Below are positions 25,601 through 39,100 of a stretch of 64,000 nucleotides of DNA, one piece after another. A model generated the notes under the pieces. The model was not told the origin of the DNA and ran no database searches. It saw nothing but the letters and a program-made list of their open reading frames with translations. Source of the DNA: Trichoplax adhaerens (lineage: Eukaryota; Placozoa; Uniplacotomia; Trichoplacea; Trichoplacidae); contig NW_002060946.1 of assembly GCF_000150275.1 (NCBI RefSeq), positions 803,815-867,814 of the forward strand. Direction: 5' to 3'. The translations under genes were made by a program, and so were the position numbers. Positions within the stretch are counted from its first letter, which is position 1, and the number at the start of each line of letters is the position of its first letter.

Positions 25601-28600
25601 GTAATATAATCTATCAAATTAAACCTACTTCTACACTATTTAGTAGCTCTCTGAGTTTATTTGGGTACGCTTCTAAATGACGTAAAGGCTAAAATGGCAA
25701 GGAATGTGAATGAAAATTACAAATTTTGAAGCATTAATGATATCAATGAATAGCATATTTTTCCTTAGTCCTTACAATGCTAATGCAAGAGGTCACATTT
25801 GAGGACGTCTCCATTTTTGGTAACTGCATCTTTTCTAATAACGCATCCAAAGCTTCCCTGTTAAGGCGAATAAGAAAATGATCAGCTGCTATAAAATTTT
25901 AATTACATAATGCTAAAGACACATTACTACGAATGACGAAGTTATACCATACGTACTTATTCTGAATAATTGTTGAAGCTGCAACGGGATGACAACTAAA
26001 GTAACTTTTATAATTTTCCTCCAACTGTAACAATTATGTTCACTGGTTTCAATATGCGATAACATCAAGCGACTAAAATTCAATTAATTGGTAAACCTCT
26101 TTACGATTTTCCAACAAAAAACTACCAATAGATTGATCATTTTCATGGAGGCTAGATTAAAGGAACAGAAATATTTACATAGATTAAATAAGATTACGAA
26201 AACTAGTAGTATATCCAAAGTGTTAAAGAATGATCAATACTTACGCAATATTTTTTGTCAATCTAACAATAAAGGCCTCGTGCAATATTTTAATAGAATC
26301 TAGGCTTGTATAAAGGGGTTGAAATTCCCCGGTAAAAATACTAATATATAAATAGTTTTATACAATATTTCCATTAGTCATATTGCATCCAGTCAATTAC
26401 TCAAATACGCTAAACACTAACCTCCTTTCAGACTTTAACGGTAGTAAACACTGCGATAAAATATTCTATAGTCCATACCAAAATTAATTTATCATATTAT
26501 TTATAAAAATTTTTAATAAAATTATCAAATTTTTTACTAACAAATAGCATACCTTTAATTCCTGAACGTAAACCTTTTCATTCGAGAGCAAATCCATCAC
26601 CAACGACTTGTAGTACTGCCCGACTGTCCTGCGCTTTTCTTTATGATCTGGAAGTACTGCTATTTGCAGCATTTACGTGAATATCATATATTTATAATCA
26701 GGAATCAATAACTAGCAATTACTTAATGCATAGCTTATTCAACAGATAGTGACGAAAGGATTATTAATTATCAATGGTAGAATAGGTTGTATTTCTTTAT
26801 AGTTTGAAAATGTCCTGCTATCCAATCTAACATATACACATATAACACTTACTAAAATGGAAAGTACATGCAATCCTATTTATATTTCGAAGTTAAAATT
26901 TATAGGATCCTTACGTTTATCACCTAGAACTGCGGATACACCAAGTTCTTCAGGTTGTTGCTTTGCTATAAAATTTAGGCTTGCAGACTAAAGAAAATAG
27001 AGTTTAAAAATCATTATTTAAGGATATATTTACTAATAGACATCATGTGATTATTGTGCCTTACTGCCGTTATACGTATGCCCGTAAAAGTATCATAATT
27101 ATAGAATTAGTTATCCTTATAAGATACTAGTGACAAAGTTTACCTTTCTTCTAAGCAAGTTTTCATTAGAAGCCTAAAAAATACATCAAAAGTATTATTT
27201 AACGACACAATATGTATAATTGCTACATAAAAATAATAACAAGCAATGAAAAGGTTTACTCGGTATTTTGACGATTCGTCTGTTATTGTATGGCTCATGG
27301 TCTATGAAGTATAAACAGTAAATNNNNNNNNNNNNNNNNNNNNNNNNNNNNNNNNNNNNNNNNNNNNNNNNNNCAATATGAGATTGTATTGATCAAGTGA
27401 TCGTAACAAAACTACCATTTACGGGTGATTAATACTAACGTCGTTAAGTTTCTTTTGTAAGATTCTCAGTATCTGTTCAAAATCTTTAACATCAAGGATA
27501 TATGTCTCGTAGCTTTTATTATCTGTAGCAATAACAACGTTCCCTTAGTAAATCAATACTTGCCCATACTTGTTTCTACCATAGATACTTGAGGCAAGAA
27601 TCCTTTAATCAATATATTTTAGTATCCTTCTTGTGATAAAACTAAACATAAAGCAGTCTTACCTCTGATTTCAATAGCACATTTATAGCCATCGCTATTT
27701 TCATCAAGCTTAATCACATCATTTACTACAGTAATCCCAAGATCTGGGGTTATACTAAACGTACCCTAATGAAAGAAATAAGGTTTAAATATGTCTTATT
27801 ATAAGCTATCATGGGTGTTAGTGCTTAAATCAATTTCTATTCCATGTACGCTGGATAAAATTTATTTATAACCTCCAAACAGTATCCTTGAAATCCAGAA
27901 CCCGCACTAACGAGCACAATCACTTTATCGAATATCAATAAATAGCGTTCCTTAGCCTAAAATAATATCAAAAAAAGGTAGAACAAAGAATCACAACGGT
28001 TGTATCTCCAATGGGTATTTTTTTCGCAATTAAAAAATCTTGTACGGTTACTATTAGTTAACTCTGTAGCAGAGATAGCAATGGTTGTATATGCTATATA
28101 AAAATTAGCAGAAAAGAAGTAAATTTTATAGAAAATATTAAAGTTTACAATCTGCTTAGTTTTATTTACAGATACTCTATGTTCAATAATATATCCAGAC
28201 ATTAAAATGATAATAAAACGTATGGCCAACCTCGGCGGCTTTAATCCATACAGTGCATATGTAAATTGCTTTTCCGTAGGTGTGCGCTAACTATTTTTAG
28301 TTCATATATTTAAAAGCGATTAGATAAATGACAACTAGTATTATTTAATCAATCTATAGAGAAAGGTATAATTGCAGCTTACATATTTTCCTTCAAAACC
28401 TATCAATTTTTTAGTGACAATATCAATTTCAGTTTCTTTAGCTTTTCGCAATTTTGTACAAAGATTCTTTATCAAAGTAAAATGGTAAGTACGGTTAAGA
28501 TGAAGGATGTTTTTGGGTCGATTTATTCCTTAGTAAATTGAATAATATCAACTTACAAACAATTCGGAAAATACTACTAACGCATCCCTCAATGCTGCTT

Positions 28601-31600
28601 TGCATGGATGTCCATCCTATAATTAACAAGATATCAAACGTTTCAACAGTGGTTTTAACATGAATTAAAATAAAAGTATTTCTCTAAGATTGCAGCAGCA
28701 ATCAAAAGCAATATTAAATAAATAAATACCCTAATGTTTTCTAAGAGTCCTCCCAGTGCTTTTAGATACGCCTCAAAATGCTTCAAAGGCTATGATAAGA
28801 AAAGAACTTTTAATTATAAACGTGTCATAATACGTATTTTAACACGAACAAATCATGCTGTTGGTAATTAGTGATATTGCTGAATAATACCATTTCTATG
28901 CAGGTAGCAAAGGTTATGCCTTGATGCGTTGGTAATCGCTTATTTTCTATAAAAGCATCTAACTTAATCCTTAATAAGAGTACAGCCCATTATTAATATA
29001 AGATCTATTAAGTAAAGTGACATGTAATGTAACAGTTTAAATGATCTGTTGGTGCTACCAACACACCTATTCCGTCGTACTAATACCGAAGCGACCGCGA
29101 AGTTGATAAAGTAAAATCGGTAAAAAGCTTCGAACTGCAAATGTTGGTAATAACATAGATTAAAAATATTCGTTAATACAAAGATATGCCAATATGATGT
29201 ACTGTATAATAACTAGATTGAAAAGTAATCGAAATAATCACCTGACGCAAATAATTGAGAAAGCAGCTACCAATAGATTGCTCGTTATTGCTGCGCCTAT
29301 TGCATATAGATTAAAAGAATATTGATTTTATTGCATTTATTATTGAGTTTAAATTTTATTTGAAAAACTACGCTATAATATAATTTTAATTAACTTTGGT
29401 ATATAACCCAAGTCTACATTTAAAATTTAGGTCGTGATTGTTGTATTACTGGCTTGAACAATAATACTACCGTAGTAAGAATTTCATTAGAAGACGAGTT
29501 ATCGCTATCAATATATAATACTACAGTTCAAACTTCTATCTCGGTGTATATTACCGTAGTAAAATTTTATATGAATACATAACATTTTGCCACTTGAATT
29601 AATGAAACTCACGCTGTTTCATCCTTCAATCTTTTCAAAAATCCCTCATGTATTTTAATTAATGATTCAAATTTACCGCAAACGGTTTCAGAATCACCAA
29701 CCGGTAGCCTACAGTAGTTAGTACATCGACACCAATTAATTTAGAATAACCATTTGTATTTATTATAGATATATACGATATTATTGATACGTTAACTTAC
29801 ACTTCTTCTTTTTTAAAAGGTATAAAATAATACTGGTAAATGTCCTGTTGAAAAAACGTACAATAAATACATATACATATATATATATAATAATAATACA
29901 ATAAAGGTTTACAAAATTACATAGCAAATTAACCTTAACTAATCACTAACGGCGTCATCACTGGATTACGACGCTCTAATACTTAATGTCAAAAAATTAC
30001 CCGTAATTTTTCAATAAATTCCTCTTCTTGTTTTACGATATCTCGGACAACAATACCATAATATTGGCCAGAAGTATTTTGTCTGGGCAATGTAGACGAT
30101 CTGACGTTACTCACTTGATTGAAATCAGAAAAGGAAATTATCTATGGTGAGCTATCATTAAATGGATGCTTGATCTATTAATTATGGAGCCAAATCCAAT
30201 AAAACTGATATTACCAGAATAACTACTTGATATCTATTGTATTGTTCTATACAAGCGTAAAAATATGCATTTTAACAATTTCCTCTACTCATAAGTAAAT
30301 TTAGATACGAAAATCAGTGTACTAGTAACAAAGGTATAATGCTGTCAATTTATGTATGACAGATGTCATCTTTTAATTGTTTCAACATAAACTCTTTCCA
30401 AACGTAGTAAAGACGTATATTAATAAAACTGGAAAAAGCCATAATTCAACATTTACTGTGCTGATTGAGAAATACGTTAGCAAAAAAAGATTAAACTTAA
30501 ACAGTTTACGATTTTAAATCTAGTACATTTTATTTACCAAATAGCAATTAGCATTACCTTTAACCTCAGTAACATGATTAGCTGGAAACCATCCATAGCC
30601 ATCCTTATCACGTAATTTACCCTTCCACCAATCTCTATCAGGTTGCTAGAAATATCAATATTGTTATATGAAAAGATGTAATTTTATTGTTTATCAAAAT
30701 ATAGAGCTACTAATTTCGACAGTAAGGTAATCACATTAATTATGCTACACACGTACACGGGTTCCCATTAATTCATAGTACCGTACAATAGGTAGTATAC
30801 ACTAATTAAATTAAAATCTTTATAGTTATTAAAGGAATGTCGCAAAATTATCTTAATCAAAAAAGGCCATCAAATTAAACGAAAATTTCACGAGTCTGTT
30901 ATATCAAATTAAGTAATAAATGTAATTTATGGATTTGAATTATTATTTTCTACGTTAACTAAATCACAGTCTTACCTCTATAATTTCAATATAATCTCCC
31001 TTCTTAAAGGATAACTAAAACATGAAAGAGAATTATCACATGTAACCTAATTAACCGTTTATATCATCTACCATCTGGTATCTTCTTCTATTCTAGTACT
31101 ATGGTCAATGCATTGAATGTTTACAGCGAATAAAGAAGATATTTCAAAATTCAGATTATCGCAGCACAGAGTGGACTACACCTTTCTTTCTTAATTATAC
31201 GTGCATAAATAGATGTAATATTACTAGCTTGCGAATCGGTGGGATCAAAAACCAAAATAGTTCATTACTAGGCAAAATTGCCTGTACTTATTATTATCTT
31301 CAAGTTAAAAATTATTACTGTAATAACTATAATATGAAGGCTAAAGAAAGGCAAATGCAATCATTTCAATATCAGCCTGCCATTTCTTGTCATGTTGATA
31401 TCAGCATCATCTTATTTAAGAAGCCAATCTTTGAATAGTATCAAACAAATCTTACATATCTTCGACTTTCTCTCTAATACAATACAGTGCTGTAGAATCA
31501 ATGCTATTGTAATCTACAGTATACTAGTATGACAAATGTAAGCATTTGTTGAATTATGATGTTGTATCTACTCGTAGTGATCAACTTTAATATAACATCT

Positions 31601-31740
31601 AAAAGGAAGCATGAAAAATTGTTGTACACCTTTTACGTTCTATGCGTTCGATTAGAACTTACATCACTATTGCTATCAGCACTGTAATCATGTTTCGCTT
31701 TAACCAAGCGGCGTTTTCCTTCTTTTTCAATTGATTTCAT
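22648..31740 (-). CDS. ARHGEF7: PIX-type RhoGEF: SH3, DH-PH, second DH-PH, GIT-binding end
   Basis: Guanine-nucleotide exchange factor of the PIX (ARHGEF6/7) family, which activates Rac/Cdc42 and docks PAK through its SH3 and GIT through its C-terminus. The SH3 spans exons 31663-31740 (RRLVKAKHDYSADSNSD), 30976-31014 (LSFKKGDYIEIIE) and 30558-30645 (DWWKGKLRDKDGYGWFPANH). Cassette 1 (30113 down to about 27440) has DH segments such as QYYGIVVRDIVKQEEEF and NEQSIGSCFLNYLRQ, then PH segments KERYLLIFDKVIVLVSAG and GYKCAIEIR. Cassette 2 (about 26670 to 24180) repeats this with QYYKSLVMDLLSNEKVYV, NDQSIGSFLLENRKE, SDRYVLVFDTAVALVG and SYTSIEIE. Downstream exons give KWNVKMLRPSRLAKTS and RKFLPSSRKKQ (PIX linker) and AEDSEVLRLIEMYTT (GIT-binding-like), stopping at 22648-22650. 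No CH domain or coiled coil was seen. Unspliced, cassette 1 would stop at 27419 and cassette 2 could start at ATG 27298, so two adjacent genes remain possible. Confidence 0.82.
27324..27373. other. 50-base assembly gap (N run)
   Basis: Exactly fifty Ns, a size typical of a placeholder rather than a measured gap. It sits between the end of DH-PH cassette 1 and the first exon of the inter-cassette linker, so the true intervening sequence is unknown. Confidence 1.
29870..29900. repeat. short AT/ATA microsatellite
   Basis: A TA dinucleotide run followed by ATA trinucleotides inside an intron of the PIX-like gene. Confidence 0.85.
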
Positions 31741-33173
31741 GATCAGCTTGGTTAAGCAAGTGTTCTATGATAACCGCTTGTTATTGTTTGTTTTAATTTC
31801 CTACTATCATCAATAAGAAGAGTCATTCTAATTAATAGAGGAAGCAGAATCAACATTTTAAATTGACGGAGAAGTACTGATGTTTATTTTTGTATTTTTA
31901 CGAGTAAATTATCTTAACGACTATTGTAGTCATTATGTTAAGATAATTTTGAAATAATTACAGTACATACTGTATTGTCATCATGATTAAAAATGGATGA
32001 TTTTGATCAAAGGATAAAACTACGACGTACGTACTTTAGGTAAGCGTATACGTCTAATGTGTGAATCCTCTAGTAGGATATCTTGACAATCTAGATACAT
32101 TTGAAATTGGTATGGAATATAGAATAACACGTTTATTGATTGACAGTAACATTCAATGGGATGTGATTGAACTTTAGGCATTAGCATGCACAAAATATAA
32201 TTACTAAGCAGATAATTTAAATTCAACAGTTCTAGAATTGAATACTAATCCGATATTCATTATCAATCAAATCATATGCTAATTTAATCTCGTCAAAGTG
32301 GAATTACTTTGCAACATGTCGAATTTGTCGATGCGAAGAGCTCGTTGGATCTGTAGCAAACTACTGTATGCATATCTCGCTAAGCGTCTTTCAATCGACC
32401 GATCCGATGCGTCCATTGAAAGACTGTTTTTTTTATCACTGATAATGAAATGATCGATACTGTACTGTAGTAGCTGAATTGAACGTCTATCTCAATCTTA
32501 CCCTTCTTTCCGTATAACCGCCCAATTTCAATATTATGTTAACGGTAAGGATGAAGGAATAGTTTACGTCTTGGACTGGGTTGTCTAATGGAGGAGAGAA
32601 ATTTGGCAACTTTTTAAAGCCGGTGCAATTTATTTCCCTGCTGGAACATTCATCCAATGCAGTCCACTAGTACACCACTGTACTGTCATATCATAACAGT
32701 GGACTCAGCCATTGCAGCTCACCTGCAAAACATGACACGATAACGGTAAAATCATCTTCTACAGCCAAACACTATTGTCAACAGTGCGGTACAGTACAGT
32801 ACATTCACCTATGCAGCCGATCATCATATTGTACTGTACTGTACGTACAGTATGATGGTATTCAGTTACAGTACTTTGCACTGGTTCCTGGTACGGTAAA
32901 TGCCATTCGCTTGTGTTGTACTCTGTACCATGGACTCGTGACACAAACACTGACAGACAGCCTGAATGCTATTTTTAGCACAGTAATGCCGTTACTGCAG
33001 TCACACCAGACGCCGTCAATGGCCCGTCATTCTCTAGGCTGAAACGGACGTACCGAACTTTAAACTCACCCGTGTGTGAAAAGCTTTGTCGTGGCAGTAA
33101 TCGTGTCAGCCCACTCAAGCCACGGGTCCACAAGCTGCCGAAAAAGAGAGATAACCCATTTGCCAAGTTCAAC
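31741..33173. other. divergent intergenic region, PIX-like gene and AGFG
   Basis: The two genes are head to head about 1.4 kb apart, so this stretch should contain both promoters. From about 32,640 it becomes less AT-rich and carries the palindrome cluster listed separately. No additional exon recognised. Confidence 0.6.
32640..32960. repeat. ACAGTACTGT palindrome cluster upstream of AGFG
   Basis: Many overlapping copies of TACTGTAC/GTACAGTA, for example GGTACAGTACAGTACATT near 32,790 and TGTACTGTACTGTACGTACA near 32,831. The units are self-complementary, so the tract can fold back on itself. Confidence 0.75.
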
Positions 33174-36100
33174 ATGGCTTCTCAACAGAAGAAACTGGAC
33201 GAAAATAACTTGAAAATTTTACGAAGCCTCGTCTCACAAGAGCATAATAAACGTTGCTTTGAATGTAGACAGCGAGGCCCAACTTATGTTGATGTAACTG
33301 TGTACTCGTTTGTCTGTACGATGTGCAGCGGTTTACTGTGAGTATCGTTTTTGTTTCATGTAATTCGATGCATTCTTTGTACTTGACTCTGTAGAGAGGA
33401 GACCACATTCACTCTTCTTCATTGTAGCCTAGCTGTCTTTGACATTTTCACTGAATTTTCTATTTGCTAACCAGTCAATGCATCATCTGCTTGAATATAC
33501 AAAACTCATCATTTGCAACTTTGCCTTTTTATTCGTAGACAAGCAATATTCCTTTTATCATAATGTGGTGATAGCTGTAGTTGGAGTTGTTCGTTCTTTT
33601 TGAGATTTATGTCTACTCTATCCTGTTATTGCACTTTGATGAAATTTAAACTTGTAAATCATGACGCTCACCTATGCTGGACCCTAGCGCCATTGATTGA
33701 TTCTACCCTTTTAACATTTATTCCTCACAATAAGTACATTGGGGGCAATCGTGTAGTGCCACTTATTTTGAACGAGTGTTTTATTAATTCAATACCGCAC
33801 AGCAAACCTTCTCTAAAGTACAATACACTACTGAGCAGTAAAAATTAAAGTTATATTATATCGTAGTTAACCTATCAATGGCAATATTTCGTAGCATCAT
33901 CCATTATTTCAACGCTGTCTACTGCGTATGGTGAGCCTTTGCTATTTAAATTCGTAAAATAGAATACTTTGTATAAAGTAGTGATCTTCATCAAAGTCAT
34001 AGGGAGGATACCAAGAATTAGCTTATTTAAATTGTACTAGTACTAGACTACGCTATCTCGTCCATACATTCACTATTTTTCCATAATAATGATATACAGT
34101 CAAAGATACACTATATCGAAACTTTCTTACTACAGCATTACTAAGTCAATTTTATCGTGTGCTTTATTACGTTCAGTAAGACGTAATTCTTGCTCCCAAA
34201 ATTGGAATATATCTCGATGAACTTTGATTCGGTCTGAATGTACAGTACAGTACCTCATTAAGTTAAACGGAGAAATCCCAAGTTATCTTGAACCGTTATT
34301 ATGACAACTTGCACTAGTAGAATTAAAATGAACTAGCCTTCTGAAGTCGTAGACTTAGTAAGTGAATTAAAGCATTGAAATTAGGAATACCACCTAGAAT
34401 TCCTTTCTCGTTGAAGGAATTCGAGTAAACACTAGCCCTTCCTGTTTAACTCTTCAGCGGACTTTCAATGACGTCAAAATGGTTGAATATACAGACTGTA
34501 TACAGTACAGTTTTACAGTCCATACTATGAACATTATTAGTGAATCACGCTTTCATTTTGTCAAGCTGGTCTGTGACCCATTCATGATGGTGTGAGAAAA
34601 GAAAAATCGGCTAAAATGCCCTGCGTCCTATTTTTATAGATGCTCGATCATAAATTCATCATACTTTCGTTCTTTCGTGAATATAAAGTAAAGTTTAAAT
34701 GAACTAAGGAATGGAATGCGAAATAGGCCCGAGCAAAGTAATGTGTCATACTCTACAGTACAGTATGCAATTATCTCACCTTGCCGAAAGTTCAGGAGTC
34801 CAGTGCAATATGTACAGTATGTACTGGACAGTACAAAACTAGAGAGTAATACTATACTAATATTGACAAGTCGTGTGAAGGTTAAAATTAAAATAAAAAC
34901 AAAACTACACTACAACTGTAACTTCAGTTCATAGCACAATATACAATATTGTAGTATCCGTCTTCCTATAGCCATAGTACAGTACTGTACTGTACAGCGC
35001 TTCCATGTGATGTAATTCAACGTACTGTACCATACCGTGCTGTGCCGTACCATACCGTACCATATCATCCTTATGGTGCTTTCCGCCAAACCCTTCATAT
35101 TGCCAGTAGAGTTGCTAAAGCAACTTCTCCAGAATGATTTATCGTTTGATTTCTTCTATTTGACACTATTTTTTAAGTTATCGAGTACATCCAGCGGATT
35201 ATTTTGCATTTTAAGTTATGCATACCTTAAATAACCATCATATTCTCATAACGAGCAAATGCAAATTTAAAATGCTACGGTCGATTCAGCAGTTACTAAG
35301 ATCTCAAGACCTTCCTATTGGAAGACATGATTCCCATGATGATAATATAGAATTATGGAGTAATAGAAGTAAATTTACCAAGAAAGTACTAGTATTACAG
35401 CTATACAACGCAGTAATAACTATCTGTATTTCTTGCATATATACGATTAGGATTAATCGTTTTGAGTAGATACATTCTTACATCAATAAATGTGCTTTAC
35501 TCCTAAAGTTATTGACTAAGCAATCAATCACTCATACTATTATAATTATACTGCAACATACGTATTGTACTGATTGCTTTCTATCGTGCAATACTCCGAA
35601 TTACTATAAACCGTAGCAAGATAACGCAGTATACTGTACTTGACCATGTATTTCAATGCGTGAAGATGGATAGCATTGTAAATCTATATAAAACTAACTT
35701 AATGAATACATCTTTATATTTCTTAAAAATGATTCTATCTGTAGCCGTGGCCTTAACCCACCTCATCGCGTTAAGTCGATGTCAATGACTAGTTTTTCCG
35801 CTGCTGAAATGGACAACATTAAGTCTTACAAAGGGGGCAATTTGGTAAATTATTTTGTTCGCAGCTTTAGATTTGTAACTTGTATTCTTAATTGAACAGT
35901 CTCCAGTACCACTATACACTTGTAAATAAACTTTACGCCTTTGATTGTAATTAATTCTTACAGTAGCAACTTAAAAAACATTGTTTTCAGAGTTTTCCTA
36001 TTCGTTACGTTTCAAGTAATACTACAAAATATCAATATTCTGTAATATAGTACCATAATCGATACTACACGTACTGTACTTGACGTACATACATGCTATT

Positions 36101-39100
36101 ACATCAGATTTATATGCTAATAATAAATTTTAATGATTGCCCGCTGTATGTATATTCTTACTGTACAAAATGTATTTTAGATTTGAGTTACTATTTATGG
36201 TTGGATAATGATTTAATCTATAGCAATCACTTTACGAACGTTCATACAAACGTCCTGTAGTGAAACATATTTAGATCAAGCTTTCCAAAGCATACTGTAC
36301 TTTACTTTTATCATACAAGTATATAAGTTAACGTAGTATCAGTTTTTGGATGTCCTATTAACAATTACTATCGATAGATCACAAATGCACAATATCTCTT
36401 CGTGTGTTCTTCGCGTATAACTCTGCAATGCTTTGGGTAAAATTAGGCCTGCCAGCGAGTTTGGCTGGGTAAACATGAAATTAAAACTGATGGGCCATTA
36501 CCAGATGCTAAAGACGAGCAAAAACTCAAAAAATTTTTGGTTTACAAATACGAAAAGAAGACATGGTACCTTGACCCTGCTATTGCTTTGAAAGACTTAC
36601 AAAATCAAGCCGATAGTGAAGTCAAGCCCTTATCTCAATTAGTTGGTGCTAAAACTACGCCTCTTGTAGTTGCCAATAATATCAATCAGGTAGGACTGCA
36701 TGACTTGCAGTGATAAGTGGCGCTCAATTGGCAACACAAAGTAACTTGATTACAATAAGAAGTACGGTTAAAATACCTATTGTTAAATTATTTCCCTTAA
36801 CTCATTTTATATACGCGGGACTAAAATAAAACTCGAATGTACAGTCAAGCCCAAAGATTGAAACTAAAGCTCTTGCTCGACCGACTGGAACAACTTCCCC
36901 CACTTCTTCCAATTTAGTCGGCACTCAACAACAGAATAGTCAGCCAACTGCTGACCCGTTTGGAAATTTTTCAAGTGATCCTTTCGGTTCTAACTCCAAT
37001 TGTGAGTATAGATTTATTATCATAACCATATAGTAATCTTAAATTAACTAATATGATCAGTTACCTTGTTTTGATATACCGGTATGCGACTAGACTTGAT
37101 GTAACAGTAAGAGAATTTCGATAAGTTAAGACTGTTTTTCTCTTATAGCCAATGACAACTTTGGCGCGTTCACGCAGTCAGCACCTGGTAAGTAACGATA
37201 ATAGTCATTTCTAAGTTCCCGTAATGGAACATAAAATATCTGTTTTGTCATAATTACGCTGTGCGTACTATTTTAATCACAACTTTCACAACAAAGTAAT
37301 TTCGACAATGGTACTTTTTTGATAGGTTCACAACAAGCCGGAAACGGTAATATAGTTATAAAGAGTATTGCTTTACCTATAATGCTCTATGTTGATTAAC
37401 TTAATGATGATAAATTTACTGCTAAATTCGTACGCTCAATTAATTCTATAAATTTTAAAACTCTCCTACCGAGCTTAATCTCCTAACAATTTTTAAACAA
37501 CTTTTGACTTAGCAGTCAGTAACGATTTTGCTAATTTTGGTAGCCAACAACCAACACAATCAGGTACAATTTTAGGATTAGGCTATTATCAGCTAGAACT
37601 GTGATGACCGAATATGTTATCAGTCTCAACCGCTATAAACTAAATAAACCCCCAGCTATATTTATCGAATCATACTATCATATATCATTAGCAAGCCACT
37701 TATTGTAGATGTTTGATAATGTGCTGACATTCTATACTAATTCATAACTAATGTAATCTTCTAAATTGAATAATCAGCTTACGTAAAAAATATCAGTTAG
37801 AGATAACTAAGTAAAAAGCTGACTTACATATACCGATGATACAGTACATAATTCGGTAATACTTTAGTGATAGTGTAAATAACTTCAGCTATTTCTGTTG
37901 AGTATAAATTAGTTTGTCAGTGTAACCGCCCGAGGGACTGCTATTACGTATATTTCGGTCAGTATTTAAGTCTTATTGGATTATTAATGTTATATATCAA
38001 TATTAATGATGAATTTATGTCTGCAATAAGTGGATATGATTAGCTACAGTTACAATTTAATCAATGATACTGCTTTACTAACAATCTAAGTTAGGAGAAA
38101 CATCATCATAAAATTGTTTATTTGTTATATTGCAGGTGGGGGATTTGCTAATTTTGATAGTCAGCCTGCTGCTCAACCAGGTATAGACTTTGTGGTACTG
38201 TATACCTAAAAAGAACGGTTGTAACTTTATCCTATATACTGTATACTAAAACATCATCATAAAATTTTTTATTTGTTATATTGCAGGTGGCGGATTTGCT
38301 AATTTTGATAGCCAGCCTGCTGCTCAACCAGGTATAGACTTTTTGGTACTGTATAGCTAAAAAGAACGATTGTAACTTTATCCGATATACTGTATACTAA
38401 CGATACAGGAATCTAATTAAGCCTTTTACCTATTTTTTAGCTAATAACGACTTCACTAACTTTGTGAGTCACACTTCAACTCAACCAGGTAAAAGTCATC
38501 ATTGTACCGTATATTTGTTATTTCTAGAATAGTACAATATCATAGACAGTTGCGCTATTCAAACTTGCTTAATTGAATTTTAAGCACATGTATATAAATC
38601 GTTGCCTTATTTAGTAAACAATCAGTTCGCATCATTTGGCAGTCAACCACAAAACAACGATTCCACTTCGTCAACGTCAGGTAAATTAGTTAGGTAGCTA
38701 TCTCTTTTGTAAGACGTAGAGTTAATTCTTATGGCATTTGCATAATAGGTGGAAAATCAGCTTACGATATTTTCAGACAAGGCGGATCAACAGATACAGT
38801 GTCTGGTTAGTAATAAAATTCAAGATTTTTGGTAATGAATCTCCTTCTGAAGAACACTTAAAATTTATTTTATCTGAAATTTATTATCTTAAAATTTTTA
38901 ACGTAGTTATTATTTGTCTTACTTTAATTCAATGTAAAAATCTCACTTAGAAACTAATTCTGGGACTGCAACACCTGTTCTGCAAAGTAAGCGATAGGAT
39001 GTGTAAATATTATGAAATGTCAACAAAATTTAAAATATTTTAAATCGTGGGATCGTTTACATAGGCAATACTAATGCTCCCGCTTCTCAACCTACGCCGA

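Larger units (their letters stand above)
33338..35744. other. AGFG intron 1 (about 2.4 kb)
   Basis: The longest intron in the gene, from a GTGAGT donor to a CTGTAG acceptor. It holds palindrome tracts (34,740-35,070) and a weak transposase-like open frame (35,218-35,469). No exon of AGFG was found inside it. Confidence 0.85.

Noticed and set aside
33072-33173. Upstream in-frame ATG extending AGFG by 34 residues
   Set aside because: The extension is basic and family-unlike, whereas the ATG at 33174 gives the usual short AGFG N-terminus before the zinc finger. Kept only as an alternative start.
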